In this document: positions 1 to 10,036 of the stretch, in pieces
Numbering within the stretch: the stretch's first letter is position 1
How the letters are laid out: each line of letters starts with the position of its first letter
Source of the DNA: Dactylis glomerata
Lineage: Eukaryota > Streptophyta > Magnoliopsida > Poales > Poaceae
Length of the DNA stretch: 64,000 nucleotides
NCBI GenBank assembly: GCA_007115705.1
Contig: QXEO01000879.1
Coordinates: 186,001 to 250,000 of the forward strand
Direction of reading: 5' to 3'
The notes under the pieces: model-generated
Database searches by the model: none
What the model saw: the letters and a program-made list of their open reading frames with translations, nothing else
Told to the model about the DNA's origin: nothing
Program-made: the position numbers and the translations under genes

Positions 1-191
1 AGCGAGAGCACAATGAAGGTCTTCATCTTGCTCTTGTTTGACTGGTGCTTCCTTCACTTGGCAATCGCCTCTTGTTGAGTCGGGTAGCCTTTGTAGCAGT
101 TGCCACTGAACTTGTGCACCTATTCCTTGTAGTCCGTCCACTCCTCATAGACTCCTAGAACCCGCCCCTCGAACACGATGTACCACGTCAT
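1..191 (-). pseudogene. Viroplasmin / RNase H1 N-terminal domain fragment in the CACTA element
   Basis: From an ATG at 191 the minus strand reads MTWYIVFEGRVLGVYEEWTD, then KFSGNCYKGYPTQQEAIAK. The W-Y-V-F-x-G-R-x-x-G-V-Y pattern followed by G-x-x-Y-K-G-Y-x-T-x-x-E-A is the fold signature of the RNase H1 N-terminal (viroplasmin-type) nucleic-acid-binding domain. Two in-frame stops (TAG at 120-122 and TGA at 54-56) break it. An AG just before the ATG could be a 3' splice site, so this may be a downstream exon of the second CACTA gene. Such domains are known in some grass CACTA elements; its role there is unclear to me. The reading continues off the window edge. Confidence 0.7.
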
Positions 192-425
192 CTCTATGGA
201 CACAAGGCATATTAGTATATAATGCAATGGAAAGAATTAGAGGGTTCACATGCATACATATTCACAAGAATTAAAGCAAGGAAATAATAATAAACCTAAA
301 AGTCATATAGCATCGGTATCACATAAGTAATCAAGTTCAACGACATCGACTACAATAGTAATTGAAGTCCAACAATGACACTAAGCAAGTTTATTTACAA
401 CACAGTAGGCACACCGGCCTCTCGA

Positions 426-1662
426 TCAACGAGACGTCTTGTTCATGGGCTCCGGGAACGGTTTGTACATGTCCTTCATCGTCCATGTCCTTCCATCACC
501 CTGCCTATGTAGGCGTTCTTCTATATCCCTCTTACACAACCCTCTGAGTTGGTGTAAGAGCCCCGATCTGTTGCATACATCTTCTATGCTAATTTCTGAT
601 AGCTTTACTTGGATGCGATGGAAGTCTTCTCTAAGATCAGCATCGCTGATCTCCCCCGCAATTTTTTGGGGTCTCGCTTACTAGGTGGCAGACGCATCAT
701 CTCTGCATCCGCGACAAACCCTTTAAGGTGATGGAGGACATAGAAGGCCTCCTTCATGCTATCATCTGGCTGCTGGATGCAAGGGAAGTTGATCACGTGC
801 TTGAACCCCTGCTCTTTAGTGTCCGGCCTGACAAATTTCCCCTTCTCATGGAAGAGGCCTCCATTTTTGGAGTAGAAAAGGATAGCCTCATCGAGAACAC
901 TCCTTATTCTGTTGTAGTCTTTCTTCGTCGTCGTACTCGACGAGTCGAAGTACTGGGCTAGTGACCACTTTGGGCAAAGAACGACGAGTGTGCAGTACTG
1001 GGCTTCGAAGTCTTCTCTAGAGAGCGTCGGGTCTTTGCTACTTATCTGCTCCCAGCTTTTACCTTTCTTGATCTTATCCTTCAGCCGGGTTTTCCAGCTG
1101 CTCAAGGCGGTGCTCATCTTCGTGAGAGCTAAAGAGTCCACCTTTTTATTGAACGGCTGTGGGAACGTGTATCGTTGGTGAAGCTTCTGGGGGAGGGTTG
1201 CGGCTAAAGCCGCGTTGGCCTCGCTTCTGAGGTCTTGAGTGTTGAGCGGCACGGTTTCACGGACGATGCACCCTAGTTGCATCGCGTACCCTTTGGCAAC
1301 CTTAGAAGGCTCCAAGGGTAGGCCACTTTCGCAGACCAACGTGAAAGGATCGGTGATGTTGGCTAGCACTTGCGGCCTCAGATCCGTCCTTGGCCTCTTC
1401 GCCTTCCTCTTCTGCTTGGCCTCCTCAGGGTTGCCGCTGCTATCACCTTCCGTGCGGTCGGTGGTCTCTTCACCGGTCTCAGCGGCGTCATCCCGGCCCT
1501 CTTCCTCATCGCCGCTCTCGGAGGCGGCCCCCCAGCTCTCTTCCTCATCACCGCGATCGGCGGCGCCCCCCGGCCCTCTCCCTCATCGTATTCCTCCCAC
1601 CATTCCTTGTTGGCCTCTCTGGCGACTTCCTCCTGGCTCTTAGGGTTAGAAGTGCCCGACAT
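426..1662 (-). pseudogene. Second CACTA gene (TNPA-like accessory protein), frameshifted
   Basis: The likely start is ATG at 1662 (MSGTSNPKSQEE). An acidic, low-complexity N-terminus rich in D, E and G leads into a basic stretch (KQKRKAKRPR, possible nuclear signal) and a conserved body including QLGCIVRETVPLN, FNKKVDSLALTKM and WEQISSKDPTLS. The frame slips near 1565-1575 in a G run and again near 655-665; reading across both slips it ends at a TGA at 426-428 after NKTSR. This is the kind of protein encoded by the second gene of grass CACTA elements, expected to bind subterminal repeats, but I recognise no named DNA-binding motif. It lies downstream of the transposase gene on the same strand. 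Upstream exons may exist around 3.9-4.2 kb. Confidence 0.65.
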
Positions 1663-3621
1663 GTTTATTTGCACTTCATTAAAAAGAGGCAAATAGTTAG
1701 TACATATTGCAACCAAAAAATTCAAAATTTTGGCATGACTTTTGCTAATTTTTCTACCTAGGAGTGCCCATTTCTCAACCAAAATAGAAGCGAATCAACA
1801 CTTCGGGAGAAATGGGCAACTCAGTTTATTCATCCACACTTGACAGCATCTCATAAGCATATATAACAGCAGATTATGGTCAAAATATCTCATTGCATAA
1901 CACATAACAGCACGTGTCCATTCAGCAGATTATTACTTTGACAGAGGCAGCATTCTGAAAGAGAATATTACAGCATTCTAAAAGAGAATATTACAGCATT
2001 CTGAAAGAGAATATTACTAAAAGTACTCCATGCTAAACTTGCAGATTACTGTCAGTACAAGTACTAGGACCAAGAGGATTGATGCCTAACCCCAAAGCTG
2101 GCACTATTTCTCCAAATAGCACTGAGGTACTGTGCAGAATTTATTTGGTTTCATGTAAACATAGCTTGTGAAAACAAAAGGACTGGCAAGTTGCTGCAAG
2201 TGGGTATCCATTCCTGTTAAACAAGCTTGTGAAGCTAAGGTCCAAGCCATGATATTATTTCTAACTGAAGAAAATACTAACTGTTGAAATTGACACTAAG
2301 TGCTAACTGAACTATCTGACAAAGCCAAATTCGACTGTAGACTTTGACAGAGGCAGTTGTTAACTGACAATCATGAAATAACAAATTCAAACACACCTTA
2401 ATTGTTTTCACAAGCTATGACCCTGTAAGATGCAATACTTGCCTACACACAAGCTATGAAATACATTCAAATAGGAAAAAACTTATGAACTACCATGTTA
2501 CAAAGCACAACACACAACTAAATGCTGCTATTACTTGTTGCTGATAGGAGATATCTTCTAAAATGAATTAGTGTAAAAAATCTCAAGCAAATGCATAGAG
2601 AAGTACAAAGGGATATCTTCTTCAGTATGTATCCCATTCATGTTTTCAACGGTGATCAATGTGTATGGAGGATTAACATGTCCATATCTTTTGAGCATAA
2701 TCGAGAAAACAAAAGCTTAATCGATGGCAAGAAGAACTCTGCAGGGTTAAAGGCAGAACCGTAGATAAGAAACTAACAGGTCTCTCATCAAGACAAATGA
2801 ATGATTTGTGCAGTTGAACGACCAAACCAGACAAGGAAAAAAATCAATGGGTATGGACTTATAGTGGGCAGAGTTGAGAGAATGTTGCTGCATCCACTTG
2901 GTAATGTTTTATACTCGCATGGTTCTACTGTACCTATATTCTTGTGGATTCAGTTTGCAATACGATACAGTCTTGGTCCCCAAGAGTTCCTTTCCAGCAT
3001 TAAGATTGGGAATTTGCTTGACTTATTGGAAATGGTTGAGCTCAAACCTTGGCCTTCTTGGGAGTTGTTCTCATGCAATTGTTAATGGCGGGATTAAACT
3101 GCAATGAAATAGCAAGTTATGAACCTGTGATGTTGTTCAGCTACCAACTGGTTGCTAAATGGTTTGGTGTACTGCATAGTGCAAGAGCTAGTTTCTACAC
3201 AGTGGTGCAACATGCAGAGAAACTCATGGATGCAACGATATGTAGTCTTATTGATCAGAACACTCCCAGTTGGCATCATACTTCCTAGAATGGATGGAGT
3301 TCCCTTTTGCTAGTTCATGTATATCAAGAGTTGGAACTTGTAGGAGTACTCAGTAAGAGCTCCCTTTATCATGATCATTGCTTGGTACTCATTTGTGGCT
3401 CTGTATTTTTGGTTGCATTAGTGCAGATTGGGCAGACCGGAATGCATGTCATTGAGCCTATTCTTTTGAATGGCATCCCCATTTTCTATTTCTTGGGAAA
3501 ATTTATCTAACCTGGTATAATACCTCCTTTTCCTGTTCATGTGGTTATGGACTTATGGTGCATTCTGCTTAATATAGTTAGCTTTGTATCATTTTTGATA
3601 ATTCTATATATGAATTACCAG
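1663..3621. other. Non-coding interior of the CACTA element
   Basis: AT-rich sequence between the second CACTA gene and its probable promoter area. I see no convincing long coding sequence on the minus strand. It holds a short tandem repeat (1948-2016) and, from about 2.8 kb, plus-strand stretches with modest open frames that I cannot assign. It may be a long intron of the second CACTA gene with captured foreign sequence. Confidence 0.5.
1948..2016 (+). repeat. Three tandem copies of a 23-bp repeat
   Basis: The unit CAGCATTCTGAAAGAGAATATTA (given as CAGCATTCTG then AAAGAGAATATTA) occurs at 1948-1970, 1971-1993 and 1994-2016; the middle copy differs by one base (TCTA for TCTG). Confidence 0.9.
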
Positions 3622-3726
3622 GTGGTTAGTTTAGGTGACACTATCAAATTCTCATTGTCTCCAAGTCAGAGCATAGATCGGCTATCAACCAATGTAGCAG
3701 GTGTCCCAGTTGATGAAAGAAATTTG
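3622..3726 (+). other. Exon-like fragment, possibly captured host gene exon
   Basis: A 105-bp segment of 35 open codons is preceded by TTACCAG and followed by GTATGT, so it looks like a phase-0 internal exon on the plus strand, opposite to the CACTA genes. It reads VVSLGDTIKFSLSPSQSIDR and continues to VPVDERNL. I do not recognise the parent protein. CACTA elements are known to carry captured gene fragments (transduplication), which fits, but without a homology search this stays a guess. Neighbouring plus-strand open stretches at 3049-3288 and 3307-3510 may be related intron or exon pieces. Confidence 0.35.
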
Positions 3727-3866
3727 GTATGTTTGCTATAGATATATTTTATATCTACAAACAAATGCACTGTAAACATTTAAACCTTAATGTTGTCATA
3801 TGATTACTGTACACTGTTTTGAAATCGACAAGCATGAAAGTCTCGAAACAAAGGAGGCAAACAGAT

Positions 3867-3995
3867 AAATCTGCGGATTTTGCCCCAACACAAATAAGAA
3901 ATCTGTGGTGAATAAATAAGAAATCTAGGACGAAATTCTCATCCAAATAGAAATCTGCGGATTTTGCCCCAACGCAGAAATCTGCGGATTTTGCT
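3867..3995 (+). repeat. Three direct copies of an 18-23 bp motif
   Basis: AAATCTGCGGATTTTGCC starts at 3867, 3951 and (last base T) 3978. The first two copies extend a further CCAAC. Confidence 0.85.
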
Positions 3996-4206
3996 CACCT
4001 CGGAGGCCTCGACGACGCCGGCCTGCTCGAAGTGCTGCGCGCGCAACCTCCTCCTCCGCTGCGATGCCGGCCTGCTCCTCCGCCGCTGCGAGTGCAACCT
4101 CCTCCTCCGCTGCGAGCGCAACCTCCTCCTCTGCTGGGAGCTCAGCCTCCTCTTCAACGACCGCAACCTCCTCCTCCGCCGGCCAGCGCGAGGCGCGAGA
4201 CCACAA
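3925..4206 (-). other. GC-rich repetitive open stretch, possible first exon of the second CACTA gene
   Basis: The minus strand is open for 93 codons and encodes imperfect repeats of AEEEVA (for example PAEEEVALAAEEEVALAA), an acidic helix-forming pattern built from tandem CTCCTCCTCCGCTGCGAG-type DNA repeats. It sits between the internal CACTA repeat pair at 4.34-4.43 kb and the second CACTA gene, where a first exon or promoter would be expected. The strong base bias makes long open frames likely by chance on both strands, so coding status is uncertain. Confidence 0.35.
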
Positions 4207-4340
4207 CCTCCTCCTCCGGCGGCGCCGCTGTAGAAGCTACCTAGGGTTCGCGGCGGTGGCGCTGTAGAAGCTAGGACTCGAGAGAGAAAGAGAGATTGCG
4301 GGAGAAAGGGAGGCGCGTCGCGACGGTTTCACTAAGTCAA

Positions 4341-4434
4341 AAAATTCTGTGGCGCATCTTCTGGTGGGATGCGCCACATAATTCTCTAATTCTGTGGCGC
4401 ATCCCACCAGAAGATGCGCCACAGAATTTTTTTA
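4341..4434. repeat. Internal inverted pair of CACTA hairpin repeats
   Basis: Two copies of the TTCTGTGGCGCA...TGCGCCACAGAA unit (4345-4380 and 4390-4426) are inverted copies of each other with a spacer of about ten bases, giving a large palindrome. The unit is the same as in the subterminal block at 8763-9089, yet this pair lies between the two CACTA genes. Confidence 0.9.
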
Positions 4435-4460
4435 CTTTTTTTTAATTATTTTAGTTATTA

Positions 4461-4570
4461 CTCCCTCTGTTTCAATGAATAAGGCTTATATTTTTTCTAA
4501 AAATTCAAACAACATGAAGTTTGACCAAATTCTAAAAAAATATAAGCCTTATGCTTTGGAATGGAGGGAG
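4461..4570. mobile_element. Stowaway MITE, 110 bp
   Basis: Begins CTCCCTCTGTTTC and ends GGAGGGAG, with long complementary arms (AATAAGGCTTATATTTTTT against AAAAAATATAAGCCTTAT) and TA duplications at 4459-4460 and 4571-4572. It is inserted in the CACTA element just downstream of the transposase gene. Confidence 0.93.
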
Positions 4571-4572
4571 TA

Positions 4573-4734
4573 GATGCATACATGTGCATACACAAAACAT
4601 GTGCATATATTTTCTAACACACATGTGCATACACACACAAAATTAAAAGTCTTGATCACACACACATGTGCATACACAAAAAAGTCTCGATCACACACAC
4701 CAAAAAAGTCTTCTCCGTCCGGTTCCGAGCTAGC
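4573..4734. repeat. Degenerate ACATGTGCATACACA repeats downstream of the transposase gene
   Basis: Several imperfect copies of ACATGTGCATACACA and CACACACA occupy the 3' flank of the transposase gene, with GTCTCGATCACACACA-type repeats at the end. Confidence 0.7.
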
Positions 4735-7700
4735 TTAGCGTTTCTTCACAATCTTCTTGCCCTTCTTGTTGGCGGTTGAATATTTTATGCTGGCGACCTT
4801 GAGATTTCTTCGTGTGAACAGACAACCTTTAGTAGGTAGGGAGGTCTTCCTTCTTACTTTACTAGTAGTAGGCATGTCAAAGTGCTTGTCGAATTCCTCC
4901 TCGATCTTCGGGTCACCATTCTTGTCCAAGTCTTCCTCTTTTGCGTCTCCTTCCATTCCTATGATGCTCCTCTTGCCCCTCCTCACGACAACACGGCTAG
5001 GCCTCGACGGGTCGGTGATGAAGAAGCATTGGTCAATTTGGCTACCGAGTACCCATGGCTCATTTTTCGCGGATGCGTTCTTCGATTTGGCATCCGGTAT
5101 AATCATGGTGGTGAAATATCGGCCTTCTTTTTCGACCTTCTTGGCCCATCTCACACGGAACATTGGCACCGTCTCTCCACAGTAATTGAGCTCCCATATC
5201 TCCTCAATCCTTCCGAAAAATCTTTCCTTGACACTAGTCTCATCATCGGCGTATGATAGCATAGTTACTCCTGAGTTTTGATTTTCACTATTTTTGTCCT
5301 TTTCCTCGGTGTAGAATCTATAACCGTTGATGTCGTACCCCTGATAGGTCCTTACGTTATGCCCGGGGCCCTGTGATAAGGTGTATATGAGTTTTTCATC
5401 TTCGGCAGAAGGCCTTCTGCTCTGTGCTTGAAGCAGTTGACTTTTCTTAAACCAAAGCGTGAAGCCGGAGTTGTGCTCTTTGGTTACGTCTCCCATCTTC
5501 CTTGGCCGGCCCATATCGATGTAATTCTGCTCGATTATGCTTTTGTGCTCTTGCACAAAAGGTTCGACCAATTTTAAGTGTTGTAGCGCGACCCGGTGAG
5601 CCCTTTCAAAGTCGTCGCGTTGATTGACAATGCCCACATGGACTGAGCGGTAGCCCTCGCGGTGACCGACTCCAGCGAGCCTGCCGAGGTGCGTCCTGGT
5701 GGGCAGACCAATATGATCCTGGTCGTCCTCGGTGCTTAGATAATTCTAGCAGAAGGAGATGCACTCGTAGATTAGGAACCCCTTAGCCATGCTTGCGTCT
5801 GGACGGGCCCTGTTGCGAACATATCCTTTCATGACACAGTTCTGCCTTTCGAAAGGCATCATGTTGTGGAGGAACATTGGGCCAAGCTGCCTGATGTCAT
5901 CAACGACATGGAGAAGGAGATGGACGCATATATCACAGAATGTGGGCGGGAAGTAAATCTCGAGCTCACATAGTATCACCACGATCTCATCCTGTAGCAT
6001 CTTGAGCTGCCTCACGCCGATCGACTTCCTGGTGATAACGTCAAAGAAGTTGCAAAGGCCAAACAGCGTATCACGGACGTGCTCGTCCATTATCCCTCGG
6101 ATCGCAACGAGAAGTATCTGCATCATGAGCATGTGAAAATCGTGAGACTTCATCCCGGTGAACCTCTTCTTCGCTACGTCTAGATATCTGCTTATATTCC
6201 CCGAGTAACCGTGCGGAAGTTTCACTCATAGGAGGCACCTGAAAAATTGCTCGAGCTCCTCCGGACTCATTGTGAAGCAGGCAGCGGGAAGCACCACCGC
6301 GTTCTTCTTAGCCCTTTTGCGGAGACATTGAGTCCCTTCCATCTGATCATTATCATCATCGTCGTCATTGTCATCAGTATCGGGGGCTTGAAGTGCTTTT
6401 CTGATGCCAAAATGTTTCAGATCATATCTTGCTTTCGGCCCATCCTTGGACTTTTCCGAGTTGCAAAGAGTGCCAAGCAGACTCTCGGTAACGTTCTTCG
6501 TATTGTGCATGACATCGAGGCTGTGGGGCGTGTGGAGGACCTTCCAGTACTCCAAGTCGTGGAAAATAGACCTCGCTTTCCATACACCGAGCAGCGGCTC
6601 TGGCTTCGGTCGCTTCTTTCCCGGCGCTGGGCACTCCTTCCAATTTTTTAGAAGATCATCGATTTCTGCACCGCTCCTCTGTCGCGGGGGTCTATCGGGC
6701 TCATCTTTACCATTGAACAGATCACCGTGTTTTCTCCACGGGTGATCCAAGCGAAGCCACCTTCGAGCACCTAGGTACACAGTTTTCGAGGACCCGGGAT
6801 CCCTTGGTAGCTGTAGATGCGGGGTCTCATCCATGCACTTCACACAGCCGCAGAATCCGTGGCTGACCTGGGCAGATACGTATGCGCAACCAGGATAGTC
6901 CGTGACCGTCATGATCAACGCGGCTCTCATATCGAAATAAGTTCTACTGTAGGTGTCCCACATACGGGGTGGCGTCTTCCACAACGTGTCTAACTCCTCT
7001 TTTAGCAGCCCGAGATACAAATGCATGTTGACACCTGGTTGTTTCGGCCCCTGAATGAGAATACTCAGGTGTATGTACCTTTGCTTGGTGCACATCCACG
7101 GGGGTAGGTTGTAAGGCCATACAAACACAGGCCAGGTGCTATGCATGCTACTCTGGTTGCCGAACGGATTGAGTCCATCGGTGCTCATACCTAGCCTGAT
7201 GTTCCTTCCGTCGCCCCCGAACCTAGGAAAGGCGATGTCCAATGCTTCCCACTGGCCAGCGTCTGAAGGGTGTGTCAGCATATAGCCCATCTCCAGATCT
7301 TCTTCGGGCTTCTCCCTTTCCGCGTGCCATTGCATGAGCTTTGCTTCCTTAGGGTCCACGAAATACCGCTGCAGACGGGGAGTGATAGGAAAGTAGCATA
7401 CCACTTTTCGAGGTACCTTCTTGTTCCCAACCTTGTACCGTCCGTGGCCGCACACAGGACATGTGGTCATGTCCTTGTACTCCCCCCGATAAATCACGCA
7501 ATCATTGATGCAGGCGTGGTATCTTTCGTGCGGTAGGTCAAGAGGGCACACAACTTTCTTGGCCTCCTCGATACTACTTCGCAATGTGTTCCCCTCTGGG
7601 AGAGGATCATGCCAGAATTTCATGTTCTTGCTGAAGCTGGAATCGGTCCATTTGTTCTGCGTCTTCATCTGCAGACAATCAAGCGTTACATGCAAGCGCG

Positions 7701-8219
7701 TATCCTGCGCATGGCACCCAGGAAATATCGGAGTCATCCCGTCTTTCTCCATTTGCGCCAGCTTGGCTCTCTCTCTGGCTGCAGCTCTGTCGTTGCTCGT
7801 CTCATGGAGGAGCAGATCTTGAACATGAGAGTCCTGCAAGGCCGAAATTAGCGGAGTCGCGCCAGAATCTTCTTGTTCATCATGATCTTCTCCGCCGGCA
7901 ACTTCTACTTCATGATGATCTTCTCCGCCGACTTCTTCTTCATGATGATATTCTCCACCGACATGTGGTGCTTCGTCATCTCGCTCGCCACCAAGGTCTT
8001 CATGCGCACCATTTGTTGGGGCGGCCGCGCCTGGTTGTCCTGCATGAAATTGCACCTCAGCAGGTGCTCCTCCAGTTGTCCGGAATCAGGGTTGATCCAG
8101 CGCTCGAGTTTGCATGATCGACACGGACATCTTATCTGGCGCCTATTGTTCCGAATCATGTCCTCCTTCGCGTCTTTCTTGTATCTACTAATTTGAGCGG
8201 AACTCATCGAGAGGACCAT
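4735..8219 (-). pseudogene. CACTA TNP2-type transposase, degraded
   Basis: From ATG 8219 an N-terminal Transposase-associated domain (NNRRQIRCPCRSCKLERW, with C-x-C-x-x-C) is followed by a frame change near 8000-8055. A single long frame then encodes the Transposase_21 (TNP2) domain with CPVCGHGRY, RLGMSTDGLNPFG, MTVTDYPGCAY, SLDVMHNTKNVTESLLGTL, then a DUF4218-like domain (LPHGYSGNISR, KSHDFHMLMMQILLVAIRG) and a DUF4216-like C-terminus (VPMFRVRW, DQCFFITDP). The frame is broken by TGA at 6226-6228 and TAG at 5746-5748. The product would cut and join CACTA ends in the nucleus. A histidine/acidic linker (7870-7990) is encoded by CATCATGA-type repeats. Inactive as it stands; no intron is needed to explain it apart from the N-terminal frame change. 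Confidence 0.92.
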
Positions 8220-8762
8220 GGTTGTCTGCAAATGGTATACATAGAGCAGAAAATTAGAACCGCAACACATGCACATACATGCATGGACCTCTCCTAAAGG
8301 TATACATAGAGCGGAAAAATTCGGCATGACCTCTCCTAAAGGTAGGACGTATGGGTAGTGCAAAAATTTGCCAAAACAGAAATGAATCAACGTCTCGACA
8401 AACATCCATGCACCACACCGGCACACACACAAGCGCTTCACGTGCAACAATCATCCATACACAAGATCGACATGCGCATGCATGTCCCCTCCAAATACTC
8501 ACCTTGTAGATTCGATACCGAGACGAGACCGCGATCGATGAGTTGGAGAGGAGGAGAGAGTATGGAGAGGCTTCTCCTCACTGCCAATTATGTATCAACC
8601 AAAGTAAGTACAATAAGTACCAAAGAAAGTGAAAACTATGGCCAAAATGGGATGAGAGGGAAGGGAGCTAGAGCTAGATCTAGATGGAGGAGAGGAAGAT
8701 GAATGGCTTGGGAGTGTGGGAGGTGTGGGAGGTTGGCACTTTAAAGGTGTGGGACAAACTAA

Positions 8763-9089
8763 TTCTGTGGCGCATCAGGTCAAGTGCTCCACAGAATTAC
8801 ACTAATTCTGTGGCGCACTGGACCTGGTGCGCCACAGAATGTGCTAATTCTGTGGCGCACTGGACCTGATGCGCCACAGAATGTCCTAATTCTATGGCGT
8901 ATCAGGTCCAGTGCGCCACAGAATTAGTGGAATCAATGATTGGGGCTGGCAGGGAGTGGGCCCCACCCAATTTCTGTGGCGCATTGTCTCCTGGTGCGCC
9001 ACAGAAAAGTTATATTTTTGTGGCGCACCTAGCCTGGTGCGCCACAGAAATAATTTCTGTGGCGCACTGCTGGCTAGTGCGCCACAGAA
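8763..9089. repeat. CACTA subterminal hairpin repeat array
   Basis: Seven short inverted repeats of the form TTCTGTGGCGCA-(10-11 nt)-TGCGCCACAGAA lie at 8763-8796, 8806-8839, 8848-8881, 8890-8923, 8972-9006, 9015-9050 and 9055-9089. The arms are conserved while the centres vary. In En/Spm-type elements the subterminal repeats are binding sites for the TNPA-type protein, so these are the likely transposase-complex binding sites. Confidence 0.9.
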
Positions 9090-9100
9090 TTGCATCCCAC

Positions 9101-9123
9101 CTATAAGGGTTTTCCTACTAGTG
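9101..9123 (-). repeat. CACTA terminal inverted repeat
   Basis: On the minus strand: CACTAGTAGGAAAACCCTTA. The partner end is outside the window. Confidence 0.9.
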
Positions 9124-9124
9124 T

Positions 9125-10036
9125 GCTATTCAAGTTGGAATTGATGAAAATATTAGATTGTTAGCGGAATTGCATGCCAGGTGGGAAAGAGAAGATGAGA
9201 TGGCTAGAGAGATGAAGGTATGTACCATTACTACCTCTGATGATGTTGTTCCTAATGTTAGCAATCCTCTTACTTTGATTGGTATAGAGAAAACTCCCAC
9301 TTCTTGTGTTAAAAAGCCTAAAACTGCCAAAACTTTTTCTCAAAAGAGTGCTGAAATTTTTCGGAGTGTAGGAGATGATAGCTCTACTTCTTTTAATGAT
9401 TTTGATGTTGATGGCTGCAATATATCTGAAGCTATTTTGTTCTTGGAAAAGCTTACTTTGACTCCCAATGCTAGTTCTTTAAATATTGCTTTTACTAAGC
9501 ATATTACCAATGCTCTCATGAAAATTAGGGATGAAAAGTTGCAGCAAAAAGCTTCTGTTCCCAAGAAGTTAGAAGATGGTTGGGAACCCATCATTGATAT
9601 GCATGTTAATGGTTTTGATTGCCATGCTTTATGTGATCTAGGTGCTAGTATTTCTATCATGCCTAGAAAGATTTATGACATGCTTGATTTACCACCGCTT
9701 GAAAAGTGTTATTATGATGTTCCTATTGCTGATGTTGCTAAGAAGAAACCTTTGGGAAGGATTAATGATATTCTTATTGTGGTTAATAATAACCTTGTTC
9801 CCATTGATTTTCTTGTTATGGACGTTGAATGCCATGCTTCATGTCCTATTATTTTGGGAAGACCTTTTCTTCGAACTGTAGGTGCCATCATTGATATGAG
9901 GGAAGGCACCATCAAATATCAATTCCCACTAAAGAAAGGTATGGAACACTTCCCTAGGAAAAGGAATAAATTACTTTTTGACTCTATTCTTAGAGCAAAT
10001 TATGAGCTTGATGCTTCATCACTCGATGTTACTTGA
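9125..10036 (+). pseudogene. Athila-like gag/protease reading frame, 5'-truncated by the CACTA element
   Basis: The frame is open from the CACTA junction (AIQVGIDENIRLLAEL) to a TGA at 10034-10036. It contains a retroviral-type aspartic protease: DCHALCDLGASISIMPRKIY has the D-x-G active-site turn written D-L-G-A-S, and PIILGRPFLRTVGAIIDM is the second conserved loop. The N-terminal part (AELHARWEREDEMAREMK) would be the end of gag. After the stop comes directly the family's 3' non-coding sequence (GCGCCTAGCTCAAAGGCGTT), so reverse transcriptase, RNase H and integrase are missing. The remaining frame has no stops. The 5' part lies beyond the CACTA element, outside the window. Confidence 0.8.

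Larger units (their letters stand above)
1..9123 (-). mobile_element. CACTA (En/Spm) DNA transposon, right-hand part
   Basis: Read on the minus strand, the element begins at 9123 with CACTAGTAGGAAAACCC, the terminal inverted repeat of grass CACTA transposons. Next come a block of subterminal hairpin repeats (8763-9089), a TNP2-type transposase gene (4735-8219) and a second gene (426-1662). The other terminus lies outside the window, so the element exceeds 9.1 kb and its 3-bp target duplication cannot be checked; TGC at 9124-9126 would be the right copy. It interrupts an open Gypsy reading frame that resumes at 9125. Both genes carry stops or frameshifts, so it is not autonomous now. Two-gene architecture (TNPD-like plus TNPA-like) is typical of the superfamily. 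Confidence 0.93.

Noticed and set aside
1239..1761. Plus-strand open frames of 108-134 codons
   Set aside because: Shadows of the acidic, GC-rich minus-strand CACTA gene.
2801..3510. Plus-strand open frames as a host gene
   Set aside because: Short, without recognised domains or consistent splice structure; kept only as unexplained CACTA interior.
9124..9126. TGC as the CACTA 3-bp target duplication
   Set aside because: Cannot be confirmed because the other end of the element is outside the window.
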